Assembly (NCBI GenBank): GCA_013289855.1 | Contig: JABCZD010000005.1 | Span: 248,001 to 312,000, forward strand | From: Acidobacteriota bacterium | Lineage (GTDB): Bacteria > Acidobacteriota > Terriglobia > Acidiferrales > UBA7541 | Reading direction: 5' to 3' | Length of the DNA: 64,000 nt | Notes under the pieces: model-generated | What the model was told of the DNA's origin: nothing | The model's database searches: none | Seen by the model: the letters and a program-made list of their open reading frames with translations, nothing else | Shown here: piece after piece, positions 54,375 through 62,333 of the stretch | Layout of the letters: every line of letters begins with the position of its first letter | Numbering within the stretch: the stretch's first letter is position 1 | Translations under genes and position numbers: made by a program

Positions 54375-55106
54375 ATGAGCCTCCAAACCGCCTACGACGC
54401 CTGGCATCAGCGCATCCACGACGCCGATCCGCAACACGAAGACGCCGCCAGCCCCTGGTACGCCTTGGTGCGCGAACACCTCGGCTCCGTCTCCGGCCTC
54501 AACATTTTGGAGGTCGCCTGCGGCCGCGGCGGCTTCGTGCGCGAACTTCAGCTCGCCGGTGCCCGCGTCATCGGATGTGACTTCTCCCTCGCTGCTCTGC
54601 GCATCGCCCACTCCAAGCTTGCCTCGGCGCCCGCGCACCAATCCGCCGCCCTCGCCCAAGGCGATGCTCAGCACCTGCCCTTTGCCGCAAACTCCTTTGA
54701 CTTGGTCATCTCCTGCGAAACCATCGAGCACGTCCCCGATGCTCCCACTGCCCTTGCCGAAATGCATCGCGTCACGCGTCCCCAAGGCAAACTTTTCTTG
54801 ACCACTCCCAACTACGCCAATTTCATGGGCCTCTACGAACTTTACGCGCGCTTCCGCCACCCCCATCGCCAGGACGATCAGCCTTTTGACCGCCGTCAAT
54901 GGTTCCCGCAAATCCACAAATGGATTCGCAATGCCGGCTGGACCATTCTTCGCACCGACGGCTCCGTCCATCAATTCCCGGTTCTTCCCGGTCACAACCC
55001 CATTCGCTGGCAAGCTCTGGAATCCAGCCGCGCCCTCCGCAAACTCCTCAGCCCCTTCGCCCTCACCTATTTTGTCTCCGCGCAAAAGTCGGAGCGTGCC
55101 CATTGA
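54375..55106 (+). CDS. Class I SAM-dependent methyltransferase
   Basis: A 243-residue methyltransferase. The SAM-binding GxGxG variant is NILEVACGRGGFVREL, followed by the acidic VIGCDFS and the post-III FDLVISCETIEHV. It most resembles small-molecule or sugar methyltransferases of the Methyltransf_11 type. The start at ATG 54375 follows directly on a perfect palindrome (CATGGGTAC, single base, GTACCCATG at 54359-54377). Its stop overlaps the TTG of the acyltransferase gene. In this cluster it probably methylates a sugar of the glycan. Confidence 0.88.
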   Translation: MSLQTAYDAWHQRIHDADPQHEDAASPWYALVREHLGSVSGLNILEVACGRGGFVRELQLAGARVIGCDFSLAALRIAHSKLASAPAHQSAALAQGDAQHLPFAANSFDLVISCETIEHVPDAPTALAEMHRVTRPQGKLFLTTPNYANFMGLYELYARFRHPHRQDDQPFDRRQWFPQIHKWIRNAGWTILRTDGSVHQFPVLPGHNPIRWQALESSRALRKLLSPFALTYFVSAQKSERAH

Positions 55107-56197
55107 CCGCCTCCGTCATCAGCGAGCGAAACCGCTACCCGGTTCTCGACGCCTTGCGTTTCATCCTTGCTCTGTGGGTGGCCATTGGCCATTACGGCAT
55201 GTTTCCTCTGTTCGCCGGTGCCGACCAATCCTCTGCTCTCGGCCGCTTTCTCACTCATGCCTGGAGCAGCATCGTCTTTGGCACCCCCGCTGTCATCGTT
55301 TTCTTCCTCATTTCCGGCTTCTGCATCCATTTCCCTTTTCGCGCGAAAACAAAACTTCCCGTCGCACGTTTCTACCTTCGCCGTTACACCCGCATTCTCA
55401 TACCCGTCATCGGCGCTCTCCTCGTCTATCGCCTGGACGGCGAAAAACTCCATTTCTGGGGCGAGCATTCCATTCTTTGGCAATCTCCGCTGTGGAGCCT
55501 GCTCTGCGAGGAAATCTATTACGCCGCTTATCCGCTCCTGCGCATCCTTCGTCACGCTGCCGGATGGACTGTCTTGCTTCCCGTTTCTTTCGTCGCCGGC
55601 ATCGCCATTGCTCTCACTCACCCTCACGCCGCCAACTGGCACATCTTCGGTCCTTTGGGCACCGCAGCGATCCTGCTTCCCGTTTGGCTTCTCGGCGCAC
55701 TCCTCGCCGAACAAGCCGAAGCGCTTCCCGTGATCTCTTCCGCCGTGCGCATCTGGTTCTGGCGTTTTGCCGCATGGCTCGGCTGCTGGTCATCCGAGAT
55801 GCTTCACTTCAAAGCCAAAATCTCCTACGCCTTCACCATGAGCGCTTTCGGCGTCCTCGCTTATTTCTGGGTAAAAAACGAAATCGAATACAGCCGCCAC
55901 CGTGCTCCCAATCGATTCCTCGTCGCTGCCGGCGCCTGGAGCTATTCCCTCTACCTCGTTCACGCCCAGGGTTTGGTTCTCTATTCCCGTCTTCCCATTC
56001 CTTACCTCGGGGATGTCTTCACCTGGTGCTTCTCCATACTGGTCATGCTGGCTTTCGCCTACGTCTTTTACATCCTGATCGAACGCCCCTCCCACCGCCT
56101 GGCCCGCCTGGTCAGACTCAACTCCACCCCAGTTGCCGTCCCATCTCCTGTCCTCGCCCCCCTCGCCGCTCGAGCCGTCGAGGAAACCACCCCATGA
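55103..56197 (+). CDS. Acyltransferase family 3 membrane protein (OafA/YrhL type)
   Basis: A 364-residue integral membrane acyltransferase with about 10 helices. RYPVLDALRFILALWVAIGH is the family signature (catalytic His), FFLISGFCIHF the second conserved helix, and FYLRRYTRIL the basic loop. It would O-acetylate or otherwise acylate sugars of the exported polysaccharide. The TTG at 55103 lies inside the methyltransferase stop (TTGA), with GGAG eight bases before; I prefer this to an earlier start in a different context because the family begins exactly here. Confidence 0.9.
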   Translation: MTASVISERNRYPVLDALRFILALWVAIGHYGMFPLFAGADQSSALGRFLTHAWSSIVFGTPAVIVFFLISGFCIHFPFRAKTKLPVARFYLRRYTRILIPVIGALLVYRLDGEKLHFWGEHSILWQSPLWSLLCEEIYYAAYPLLRILRHAAGWTVLLPVSFVAGIAIALTHPHAANWHIFGPLGTAAILLPVWLLGALLAEQAEALPVISSAVRIWFWRFAAWLGCWSSEMLHFKAKISYAFTMSAFGVLAYFWVKNEIEYSRHRAPNRFLVAAGAWSYSLYLVHAQGLVLYSRLPIPYLGDVFTWCFSILVMLAFAYVFYILIERPSHRLARLVRLNSTPVAVPSPVLAPLAARAVEETTP

Positions 56198-56240
56198 CCC
56201 TTGCCCGTCCCTCATCTTTCCCTTTCCTTCCCTTGGGCGG

Positions 56241-56276
56241 CCCACCCTTGGCTTGTACGGGTGGGTCTTTCTTTTC
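56241..56276 (+). terminator. Terminator-like element F, copy 2
   Basis: CCCACCC (56241-56247) and GGGTGGG (56259-56265) with loop TTGGCTTGTAC, then TCTTTCTTTT. It matches copy 1 at 54312 in arms, loop and tail. It lies 44 bases after the acyltransferase stop. Confidence 0.78.
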
Positions 56277-56286
56277 TCCCGCCCTT

Positions 56287-56326
56287 CTCTGCGCCCTCCG
56301 CTCCTCTGCTAATCTCTGCGATAATC
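56287..56326. repeat. CTCTGCG-type degenerate repeat, copy 1
   Basis: A 40-base stretch made of loose heptamers CTCTGCG, ending GCGATAATC, just upstream of the Wzt ATG. It aligns with 61448-61487 along its whole length with a handful of changes. Confidence 0.65.
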
Positions 56327-56351
56327 TTTTTCTGTCCGAGGCCCTCGCTCG

Positions 56352-57605
56352 ATGAATTCAGTAATTCACGCGGAACATCTCTCCAAACTCTACCGCCGTG
56401 GTCTAAACGCTGACCCCGGCCTCCGCCACGCTCTGGAAAAATTTCTTCGTTCGCCACTAGAATCCTTGCGCCGCCCCAAACAAGAAACTTTTTGGGCGCT
56501 AAAAGACGTCTCCCTGGACGTCCGCGAAGGCGAAGTCCTCGGCCTTATCGGTCGCAACGGTGCCGGCAAAACCACCTTGCTCAAAATCCTCTCGCGCATC
56601 ACCAAGCCCACCACTGGCTTCGCCGAAATCCACGGCCGCGTCGGCAGCCTCCTCGAAGTCGGCACCGGCTTCCATCCCGAGCTCACCGGCCGCGAAAACA
56701 CTTTCCTCTCCGGCGCCATCCTCGGCATGAGCAAGCGCGACATCACCCGCAAATTCGACGAAATCGTCGCCTTCGCCGAACTCGAAAAATTTATCGACAC
56801 CCCGGTAAAGCACTACTCCAGCGGCATGTATGTCCGCCTGGCCTTCGCCGTCGCCGCCCACCTCGAACCCGAAATCCTCCTCGTCGACGAAGTCCTCGCC
56901 GTCGGCGACATCAACTTCCAGAAAAAATGCCTCGGTAAAATGGGCGACGTCGCCCGCGCCGGCCGCACCGTAGTCCTCGTCTCCCATCAACTCAATCAGA
57001 TCCGCCGCCTCTGCCACCGCGTAGTCTGGGTTGACGACGGCCAAATCCGCCAGGACGGCCCGGCGGGTGATGTGGTTAGCGCCTACGAGTCCGTCATGGC
57101 ACGCGGCGATTCCGATACCGGCGAACGTGCGCGCACTGTAAACACCGGGGCAAGGTTTGTGAAATGGGCCATCGTCAGCCCGGATGGCGGAGACCCGCAC
57201 ACCCTTACGTCATTGGGAGCGGTAACTGTCAGTTTCACCCTGGATGTGCCGCAGCCGTTGCGGAACATCCATCACGGAATCGCACTCTTCAATCATGACC
57301 GTCAGCTCATGTGGGGCTGGGCCACTGACGGTGTGAATTTTCATCAGGGTGAAAATTCTCTAACGTTCACGTTTCCCATGCTCCCCTTGCGTCCTGGTCC
57401 TTATAGCTGGCTCGTGAGCTTGTATCAGGACTCAAAGGAAATCGATGTGTGGGAGTGTCTTCCGGAAATGCATGTCGCCACGGCCGCGCTGCAGCATCAA
57501 TACGATTCATGGAACGGAATTTTGAACATCCCTGTGGACTTCAACGTCTCTCGACAACTTGCGCCCTCGAGTGGAAACAGCACTGCCGAATCAAAATCGC
57601 AATGA
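56352..57605 (+). CDS. ABC polysaccharide exporter ATPase with C-terminal glycan-binding domain (Wzt-like)
   Basis: A 417-residue protein. The ATPase (about 1-250) has Walker A GLIGRNGAGKTTLLKIL, signature HYSSGMYVRLAFAVAAH and Walker B ILLVDEVLAVGD. A further beta-sandwich domain (about 275-400) is the Wzt C-terminal domain, which in Klebsiella and E. coli recognises the modified non-reducing end of the finished chain and couples chain stop to export. Its presence here, beside several methyltransferases, suggests that a methyl or similar cap is the export signal. It pairs with the Wzm-like permease at 53343. Its stop overlaps the ATG of the FkbM methyltransferase. Confidence 0.93.
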   Translation: MNSVIHAEHLSKLYRRGLNADPGLRHALEKFLRSPLESLRRPKQETFWALKDVSLDVREGEVLGLIGRNGAGKTTLLKILSRITKPTTGFAEIHGRVGSLLEVGTGFHPELTGRENTFLSGAILGMSKRDITRKFDEIVAFAELEKFIDTPVKHYSSGMYVRLAFAVAAHLEPEILLVDEVLAVGDINFQKKCLGKMGDVARAGRTVVLVSHQLNQIRRLCHRVVWVDDGQIRQDGPAGDVVSAYESVMARGDSDTGERARTVNTGARFVKWAIVSPDGGDPHTLTSLGAVTVSFTLDVPQPLRNIHHGIALFNHDRQLMWGWATDGVNFHQGENSLTFTFPMLPLRPGPYSWLVSLYQDSKEIDVWECLPEMHVATAALQHQYDSWNGILNIPVDFNVSRQLAPSSGNSTAESKSQ

Positions 57606-58495
57606 GCAACGTACGAAACATTGCCGAACCCTCAGTATTCGAACGTGCCGCCCGTTTAATTCGCGAACCATCGCGCGCGCTCTACGGCGTTTGGAAACGG
57701 ATTTTCCGTAATACGCCTTTTCCCATGCGTCTTCCATTTGGCGCTTGGTGGCTGGCGGGCGATGATTATTCCGGCACAGTTATCCGCCGCGGTGGATTTG
57801 AAAATTCCGAATACTCATTTGTACGGCGCTACCTCGAACCGGGAATGACCGTACTCGACATTGGTGCCCACCACGGCTTCTACACACTTCTCGCATCAAC
57901 ACGAGTTGGCCGCGAAGGCCGTGTCCATGCTTTTGAGCCTTCCCCTAGAGAACGTGCGGCACTTCTTCGGCATCTGCGGTGGAACCGTCGACGCAACGTT
58001 TCCGTCAACGCGTTGGCTTTAGGCAAAGAGGCAAATACCGCTCAGCTTTTTGTTGTGGATCAAAATCAAACGGGATGCAATAGCCTCCGGCCGCCCGCGT
58101 CCGACGTTCACGAAAGCTGTACGCCAATGGCCGTCGACGTAGTTACCCTCGACTCTTGGTTTTCTGGGCGCGATGTGCGTTCTGTAGACTTCGTCAAGCT
58201 GGATGTGGAAGGTGGAGAACTCGACGTCCTGAAGGGCGCGAGCGCCTTCCTTGATCGCCGCCCCCGTCCCGTATTTCTCGTCGAGGTGCAGGATGTTCGC
58301 ACCGAAAACTGGGGCTATCCCGCGAAAGAAATCATTTCATTCCTCGCCGTGCGTGGTTTCCGATGGTTTTCGCTGTTGCCGGATGGCTCTTTAAGCCCGC
58401 TGAACATCGATTCGCAAAGATTTGAAGGCAACTATGTAGCCTGGCCAGAGGGCCACGACGTCCAACGCCTCGCAACATTTGTGCAAAACAGCTGA
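57602..58495 (+). CDS. FkbM family methyltransferase (1)
   Basis: A 297-residue SAM methyltransferase. The FkbM core is complete: MTVLDIGAHHGFYTLLAST (SAM loop), VHAFEPSPRERAALLRHL, and VDFVKLDVEGGELDVLKGA near the end. FkbM enzymes O-methylate sugars or polyketides. It is coupled to Wzt (ATGA overlap), which makes it the best candidate for adding the cap seen by Wzt's C-terminal domain; this is inference. It ends three bases before the end of the convergent FkbM gene 2. Confidence 0.9.
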   Translation: MSNVRNIAEPSVFERAARLIREPSRALYGVWKRIFRNTPFPMRLPFGAWWLAGDDYSGTVIRRGGFENSEYSFVRRYLEPGMTVLDIGAHHGFYTLLASTRVGREGRVHAFEPSPRERAALLRHLRWNRRRNVSVNALALGKEANTAQLFVVDQNQTGCNSLRPPASDVHESCTPMAVDVVTLDSWFSGRDVRSVDFVKLDVEGGELDVLKGASAFLDRRPRPVFLVEVQDVRTENWGYPAKEIISFLAVRGFRWFSLLPDGSLSPLNIDSQRFEGNYVAWPEGHDVQRLATFVQNS

Positions 58496-58498
58496 CCA

Positions 58499-59314
58499 TC
58501 AGCCCGGCAATTTGTTCTGTTGTAGACTCCACGCGAAGCTCTCTCGCTGCTCTGGAGTAGCGAACGCCTGTTCCGCCCGCAGCGCAGAATTGCTCGGCAC
58601 AAACGCCACATCCACCTGCGCCAACGCTCCATCCAGCGGCCGGTACAACATCCCCCACATGTCGTACACCACAAATCCTCGTTCCTGCATGTAGCTCACC
58701 ACGTCCGCGAACTGCGGCCCGCCAATCATCGTTCCGAATAGCGTCACTTCCAGAATCACCGCGTCGCACTCCCGCAGTATTTTCTTCGCTCCGGCCAGCA
58801 CCCGCAGTTCCGCCCCCTGAACATCCACTTTCAGCAGGTACGGCCCCGCCAGCCCGCGCTCCCCGCAAATTTCGTCCAGCGTCACCATGCGCACTTCGCG
58901 CGGTTCCCCGTCCACCTGGGAACCCTCCGCTTCGTTGAACAAACTCGAGCAATCCAGCTGCTCTTTATGCACGTTCAATGAAATCGTTCCGCCGGCTTCC
59001 CCGGCCGCCGCCAGCACATACTGCGCCCGGTATTCCGCGCAAATCTTTTTCAAAAATGGCTCGAATTCGATCAGCGGCTCCACCAGCAGAATTTCCGCAT
59101 TACTAAACTCCTCGTACAATTCTCGCGTTTCAAACGCCACACCAACATCAATCACCGTTTTCGGCGCCAGGCCCAGCTTGCGCATCTGCCGCAGCACTCC
59201 GCGGAAGGTGGGGCGATTCGCCGCTTCCGTAGCCGCCGCGTCAGGGGGCACCGGTACGCGTCGCAGCTCCAATCCCATAGTCTTAAATAGCTTCTTGGCG
59301 CTTCGCTTGATCAT
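58499..59314 (-). CDS. FkbM family methyltransferase (2), on the opposite strand
   Basis: A 271-residue methyltransferase: APKTVIDVGVAFETRELYEE (SAM loop, with a less usual ending), LVEPLIEFEPFLKKI, and YLLKVDVQGAELRVLAGA, where Gln replaces the common Glu in the LDVEG motif. It is the only minus-strand gene in the polysaccharide cluster, divergent from the glycosyltransferase at 59426 and convergent with FkbM gene 1. Different from the other two copies, so not a recent duplication. Probably a second sugar methyltransferase with its own promoter in the 111-base upstream gap. Confidence 0.88.
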   Translation of the reverse strand: MIKRSAKKLFKTMGLELRRVPVPPDAAATEAANRPTFRGVLRQMRKLGLAPKTVIDVGVAFETRELYEEFSNAEILLVEPLIEFEPFLKKICAEYRAQYVLAAAGEAGGTISLNVHKEQLDCSSLFNEAEGSQVDGEPREVRMVTLDEICGERGLAGPYLLKVDVQGAELRVLAGAKKILRECDAVILEVTLFGTMIGGPQFADVVSYMQERGFVVYDMWGMLYRPLDGALAQVDVAFVPSNSALRAEQAFATPEQRESFAWSLQQNKLPG

Positions 59315-59425
59315 CTCTTTTCGCGGCCTTACTCCCGCTATTCATCTCAGCACTCCCCGCTATTGCGGTCAAGGCAGTTGCTTGACTCCTATTCGTCGAT
59401 ACGCGGAAGATAGATTGTTCGCAAA

Positions 59426-60355
59426 ATGTCCACGCTCGCCACATCGGAGGGTTCGCTTCAGCAGCCGAACGCCAATTCAGTTGCGTCCGCCGTTTGGCCG
59501 CGCATCTCCCTAGTTACCCCCGTTTTCAATTCCGCCAAATACATCGAGCAAACCATCCGCTCCGTCCTCTCGCAAAACTATCCCAACCTCGAATACTTCA
59601 TCGTCGATGGCGGCTCCACCGACGGCACCATCGACATCATTCGCAAATACGAATCTCAAATCACCGGCTGGATCAGCGAGCCGGATAACGGCATGTACGA
59701 CGCCCTTAACAAAGGCTTCGCTCGCACCACCGGCGAAATCATGGGCTGGATCAGCGCCACGGACCAATATCACGTTGGCGGTCTCTCCGTCGTCGGCAGC
59801 GTTTTTCGCGATCTCCCGGAGGTAGAATGGATTACCGGCCGCGCCACCGGCTTCAATGAAGAGGGCATGACCACCGTCGTCCTGGACATCCCTCACTGGT
59901 CGCGCCTTCGTTTTCTCGCCGGTGCCAACCGCTACATCCAGCAAGAATCTACTTTCTGGCGCCGGAGTTTGTGGGAGCGCGCCGGTTCTCGCGTCGATTC
60001 TTCACGGCGCTACGCCGCTGACTTCGAACTGTGGGTGCGCTTTTTTCGTTACGCGCGCCTCTACCCCGTCGACGCCCTGATCGGCGGATTTCGCGCTCAC
60101 GGCGATTCGCTGGGACTGCAAGACATGGATCGCTGCCACCGCATCCAGCAAGAAATGATTGAGGACGAGTTAAAAAATACTCCCGGCGCGGCGTGGTTGC
60201 GTTCTTTTCGCTGGCTAAGCCGCTCAGCCAGCCGCATCCCCGGAGTCCGCGGCTTGTGGCAACGGCTGGTGATGAATAACCTGTATCGCATGCCCGGCTC
60301 GGATTGGCCCCCAGTCATCGAACATCGCGAGAACGTCTGGGCCATTCGCCGTTAG
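59426..60355 (+). CDS. Family 2 glycosyltransferase
   Basis: A 309-residue GT-A enzyme. ISLVTPVFNSAKYIEQTIRS, EYFIVDGGSTDGTIDII and the segment EPDNGMYDALNKGFARTTGE give the nucleotide-sugar-binding fold. The metal-binding acidic motif is modified (GWISATDQY), as in several family 2 branches that read ...NSDD. No membrane helix, so it works on the cytoplasmic face. It would add a sugar during synthesis of the repeat unit. It is the only obvious soluble glycosyltransferase in the cluster; others must be elsewhere. Confidence 0.9.
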   Translation: MSTLATSEGSLQQPNANSVASAVWPRISLVTPVFNSAKYIEQTIRSVLSQNYPNLEYFIVDGGSTDGTIDIIRKYESQITGWISEPDNGMYDALNKGFARTTGEIMGWISATDQYHVGGLSVVGSVFRDLPEVEWITGRATGFNEEGMTTVVLDIPHWSRLRFLAGANRYIQQESTFWRRSLWERAGSRVDSSRRYAADFELWVRFFRYARLYPVDALIGGFRAHGDSLGLQDMDRCHRIQQEMIEDELKNTPGAAWLRSFRWLSRSASRIPGVRGLWQRLVMNNLYRMPGSDWPPVIEHRENVWAIRR

Positions 60356-60397
60356 ATTTCCTCGTCATTGCAGTTCACAATAAGGTCTGGGAATAGT

Positions 60398-61255
60398 ATG
60401 CCCTTCGAGCAAGTCCAAATCGACTGCGTCCGCGACTACTGGAACAATCGTCCCTGTAACATCCGCCATTCCACGCAGCCCGTCGGCACCAAGGAATATT
60501 TCAACGAAGTCGAATCCCGCAAGTATCTTGTCGAACCCCACATCCCCGCCTTCGCCGACTTCGCGCGCTGGCGCGGTAAAAAAGTCCTGGAAATCGGCTG
60601 CGGTATCGGCACCGACACCATCAACTTCGCCCGCCACGGCGCCCAAGTCACCACCGTCGACCTCTCCGATAAATCCATGGCCCTGGCCCGCCAGCGCGCC
60701 GAAGTCTTCGGCCTCTCAGACCGCATCCGCTTCTGCCCCGGCAACGCCGAAGAACTTTCCTCCTTCGTCCCCGTCGAGCCTTATGACCTGATCTATTCCT
60801 TCGGCGTGATTCATCACACGCCGCACCCAGACGCCGTCCTCGAACAGCTCCGCAAATACACGCACGCCGCGAATCCCGCCGCCAATTCTGCTCTGGCCAC
60901 CACCGTAAAAATCATGGTCTATTACAAATGGTCCTGGAAAGTCGGCTGGATCATCGCCACCGAAGGCCACGGCAAATTCTGGAAGCTCGACGATTTAGTC
61001 GCCCGCAGTTCCGAAGCCCAAACTGGCTGCCCCATCACCTATACCTACAGCCGCGCCTCCGGCAAAGCCCTCCTCGAACGCCACGGCTTCAAAGTCACCG
61101 ACGTCGCCGTCGACCATATCTTCCCCTACCGCATCCCCGACTACGTCCAATACCGCTACGTCCGCGAACCCTACTTCGCCTGGATGCCTCCCTCCATGTT
61201 CCACTCCCTAGAAAAACGCGCCGGCTGGCACCTCCTCCTCTCCGCCAGCGCCTAA
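60398..61255 (+). CDS. Class I SAM-dependent methyltransferase
   Basis: A 285-residue methyltransferase with the motif KKVLEIGCGIGTDTINFARH, VTTVDLSDKSMALAR, and the FGVIHHTPHPDAVL segment. The C-terminal half (about 170-285) is longer than the bare fold and Tyr/Pro-rich. The ATG at 60398 is preferred to a TTG at 60368. It follows the glycosyltransferase by 42 bases on the same strand. Probably acts on a sugar of the glycan. It is not of the FkbM type. Confidence 0.85.
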   Translation: MPFEQVQIDCVRDYWNNRPCNIRHSTQPVGTKEYFNEVESRKYLVEPHIPAFADFARWRGKKVLEIGCGIGTDTINFARHGAQVTTVDLSDKSMALARQRAEVFGLSDRIRFCPGNAEELSSFVPVEPYDLIYSFGVIHHTPHPDAVLEQLRKYTHAANPAANSALATTVKIMVYYKWSWKVGWIIATEGHGKFWKLDDLVARSSEAQTGCPITYTYSRASGKALLERHGFKVTDVAVDHIFPYRIPDYVQYRYVREPYFAWMPPSMFHSLEKRAGWHLLLSASA

Positions 61256-61296
61256 CCCCTCGGCGTCTGCCGCGTTCGTCGTTGCCGTTGTAGCGG

Positions 61297-61312
61297 CGGG
61301 TCTTCAGACCCG
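61297..61312. repeat. Short palindrome CGGGTCT-TC-AGACCCG
   Basis: Perfect 7-bp arms with a two-base loop, in the gap after the methyltransferase at 60398. Confidence 0.85.
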
Positions 61313-61372
61313 TGCTTTTGCTCTTGAACTTTGTGGCGCTCGCCGTCTGCGGAAAAACACTCTGTTTTGTGG

Positions 61373-61392
61373 GTCGGAGCTTTAGCTCCGAC
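61373..61392. repeat. Short palindrome GTCGGAGCT-TT-AGCTCCGAC
   Basis: Perfect 9-bp arms with a TT loop, 60 bases after the previous palindrome. It has the same design as the elements at 6277 and 22327 but a different stem. Confidence 0.88.
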
Positions 61393-61447
61393 ATTAAGTG
61401 CTTGGCTACCATGCGCTTTAGCGCCTGAGGGAACTGCCTTTGCCTTT

Positions 61448-61487
61448 CTCTGCGCCCCTCTGCGTCCTCCGCGTCTCTGCGTTATCC
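61448..61487. repeat. CTCTGCG-type degenerate repeat, copy 2
   Basis: A 40-base stretch of loose heptamers (CTCTGCG, CCTCTGCG, CTCCGCG, TCTCTGCG) ending in GTTATCC. It aligns with the copy at 56287-56326. Confidence 0.65.
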
Positions 61488-61589
61488 GTTGCTGTCCTTC
61501 GCCCAACCTTTCATCCCAATCGCGCCCCCCACCCGAATCGGTTATCCTGTCACAGAAAATAAAATGCCCATCGCCGCCCACCTCCGCGC

Positions 61590-62333
61590 ATGAAAAATCT
61601 AATCCAATCCCTCTTCAACAAACTCGGCTACCGCATCACCAAACGCGACTCCGTCTGGCGCCCCGACTTCGGCCTCGACTCTTTCTTCCCGCTACTCAAA
61701 GACCTAGGCTTTTCTCCGCGCCACATCCTCGACGTCGGCGCCAACAAGGGCCACTGGACCCGCACCGCCCTCCGCTACTTTCCCGACGCCCAATACACCC
61801 TGGTTGAGCCGCAAGATCACCTGAAAATTCACATCCAGGACCTGCTCGCCGCCGGTCATAAAATCACCTGGATCAACGCCGGTGCCGGCGACACCCCCGG
61901 CACCTTCCCCTTCACCATCTCCCAACGCGACGACAGCAGCACCTTCGTCCTCAATGCCGATCAGGCCCGCGCCGCCGGGCAGCAGCAAGTCATGCTTCCC
62001 ATGCGAACGCTAAATGAAATCGTCTCTTCCTCCGTCGCACCCATTCCCGAAATGGTAAAAATCGATGCCGAAGGCCTTGACCTCCAGGTCCTCGCCGGCT
62101 CCTCGCATCTCCTCGGCACCACGGATGTTTTTCTCGTCGAAGCGTGCATCTGCAGCAACGACGGCATCAACACTGCCCACGCCGTCATCAACTTCATGGC
62201 CCAGGCAGGCTACCGCTTAATCGACATCACCGACCTCAATCGCAGCCCCGCCCACCACGTCCTGTGGCTAGCCGAATTAGCCTTCCTCCGCACCGCCAGC
62301 CCCCTGCTAGAACGAGTCACTTCCTACGAATAG
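61590..62333 (+). CDS. FkbM family methyltransferase (3)
   Basis: A 247-residue methyltransferase: SPRHILDVGANKGHWTRTAL, YTLVEPQDHLKIHIQDL, and MVKIDAEGLDLQVLAGSSHL. All FkbM motifs are intact. Weak, U-rich-type Shine-Dalgarno; the ATG is chosen because the family start KNLIQSLFNKLGY follows directly. It is the last gene of the glycan cluster on this strand before a 405-base gap. Together with the copies at 57602 and 58499 it makes three FkbM enzymes in 5 kb. Confidence 0.9.
   Translation: MKNLIQSLFNKLGYRITKRDSVWRPDFGLDSFFPLLKDLGFSPRHILDVGANKGHWTRTALRYFPDAQYTLVEPQDHLKIHIQDLLAAGHKITWINAGAGDTPGTFPFTISQRDDSSTFVLNADQARAAGQQQVMLPMRTLNEIVSSSVAPIPEMVKIDAEGLDLQVLAGSSHLLGTTDVFLVEACICSNDGINTAHAVINFMAQAGYRLIDITDLNRSPAHHVLWLAELAFLRTASPLLERVTSYE

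Larger units (their letters stand above)
61256..61589. other. 334-base gap with palindromes and CTCTGCG repeat
   Basis: No gene. It contains two perfect short palindromes (61297-61312 and 61373-61392) and the second CTCTGCG-type repeat (61448-61487). The region is almost entirely made of such dispersed elements. Confidence 0.7.
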
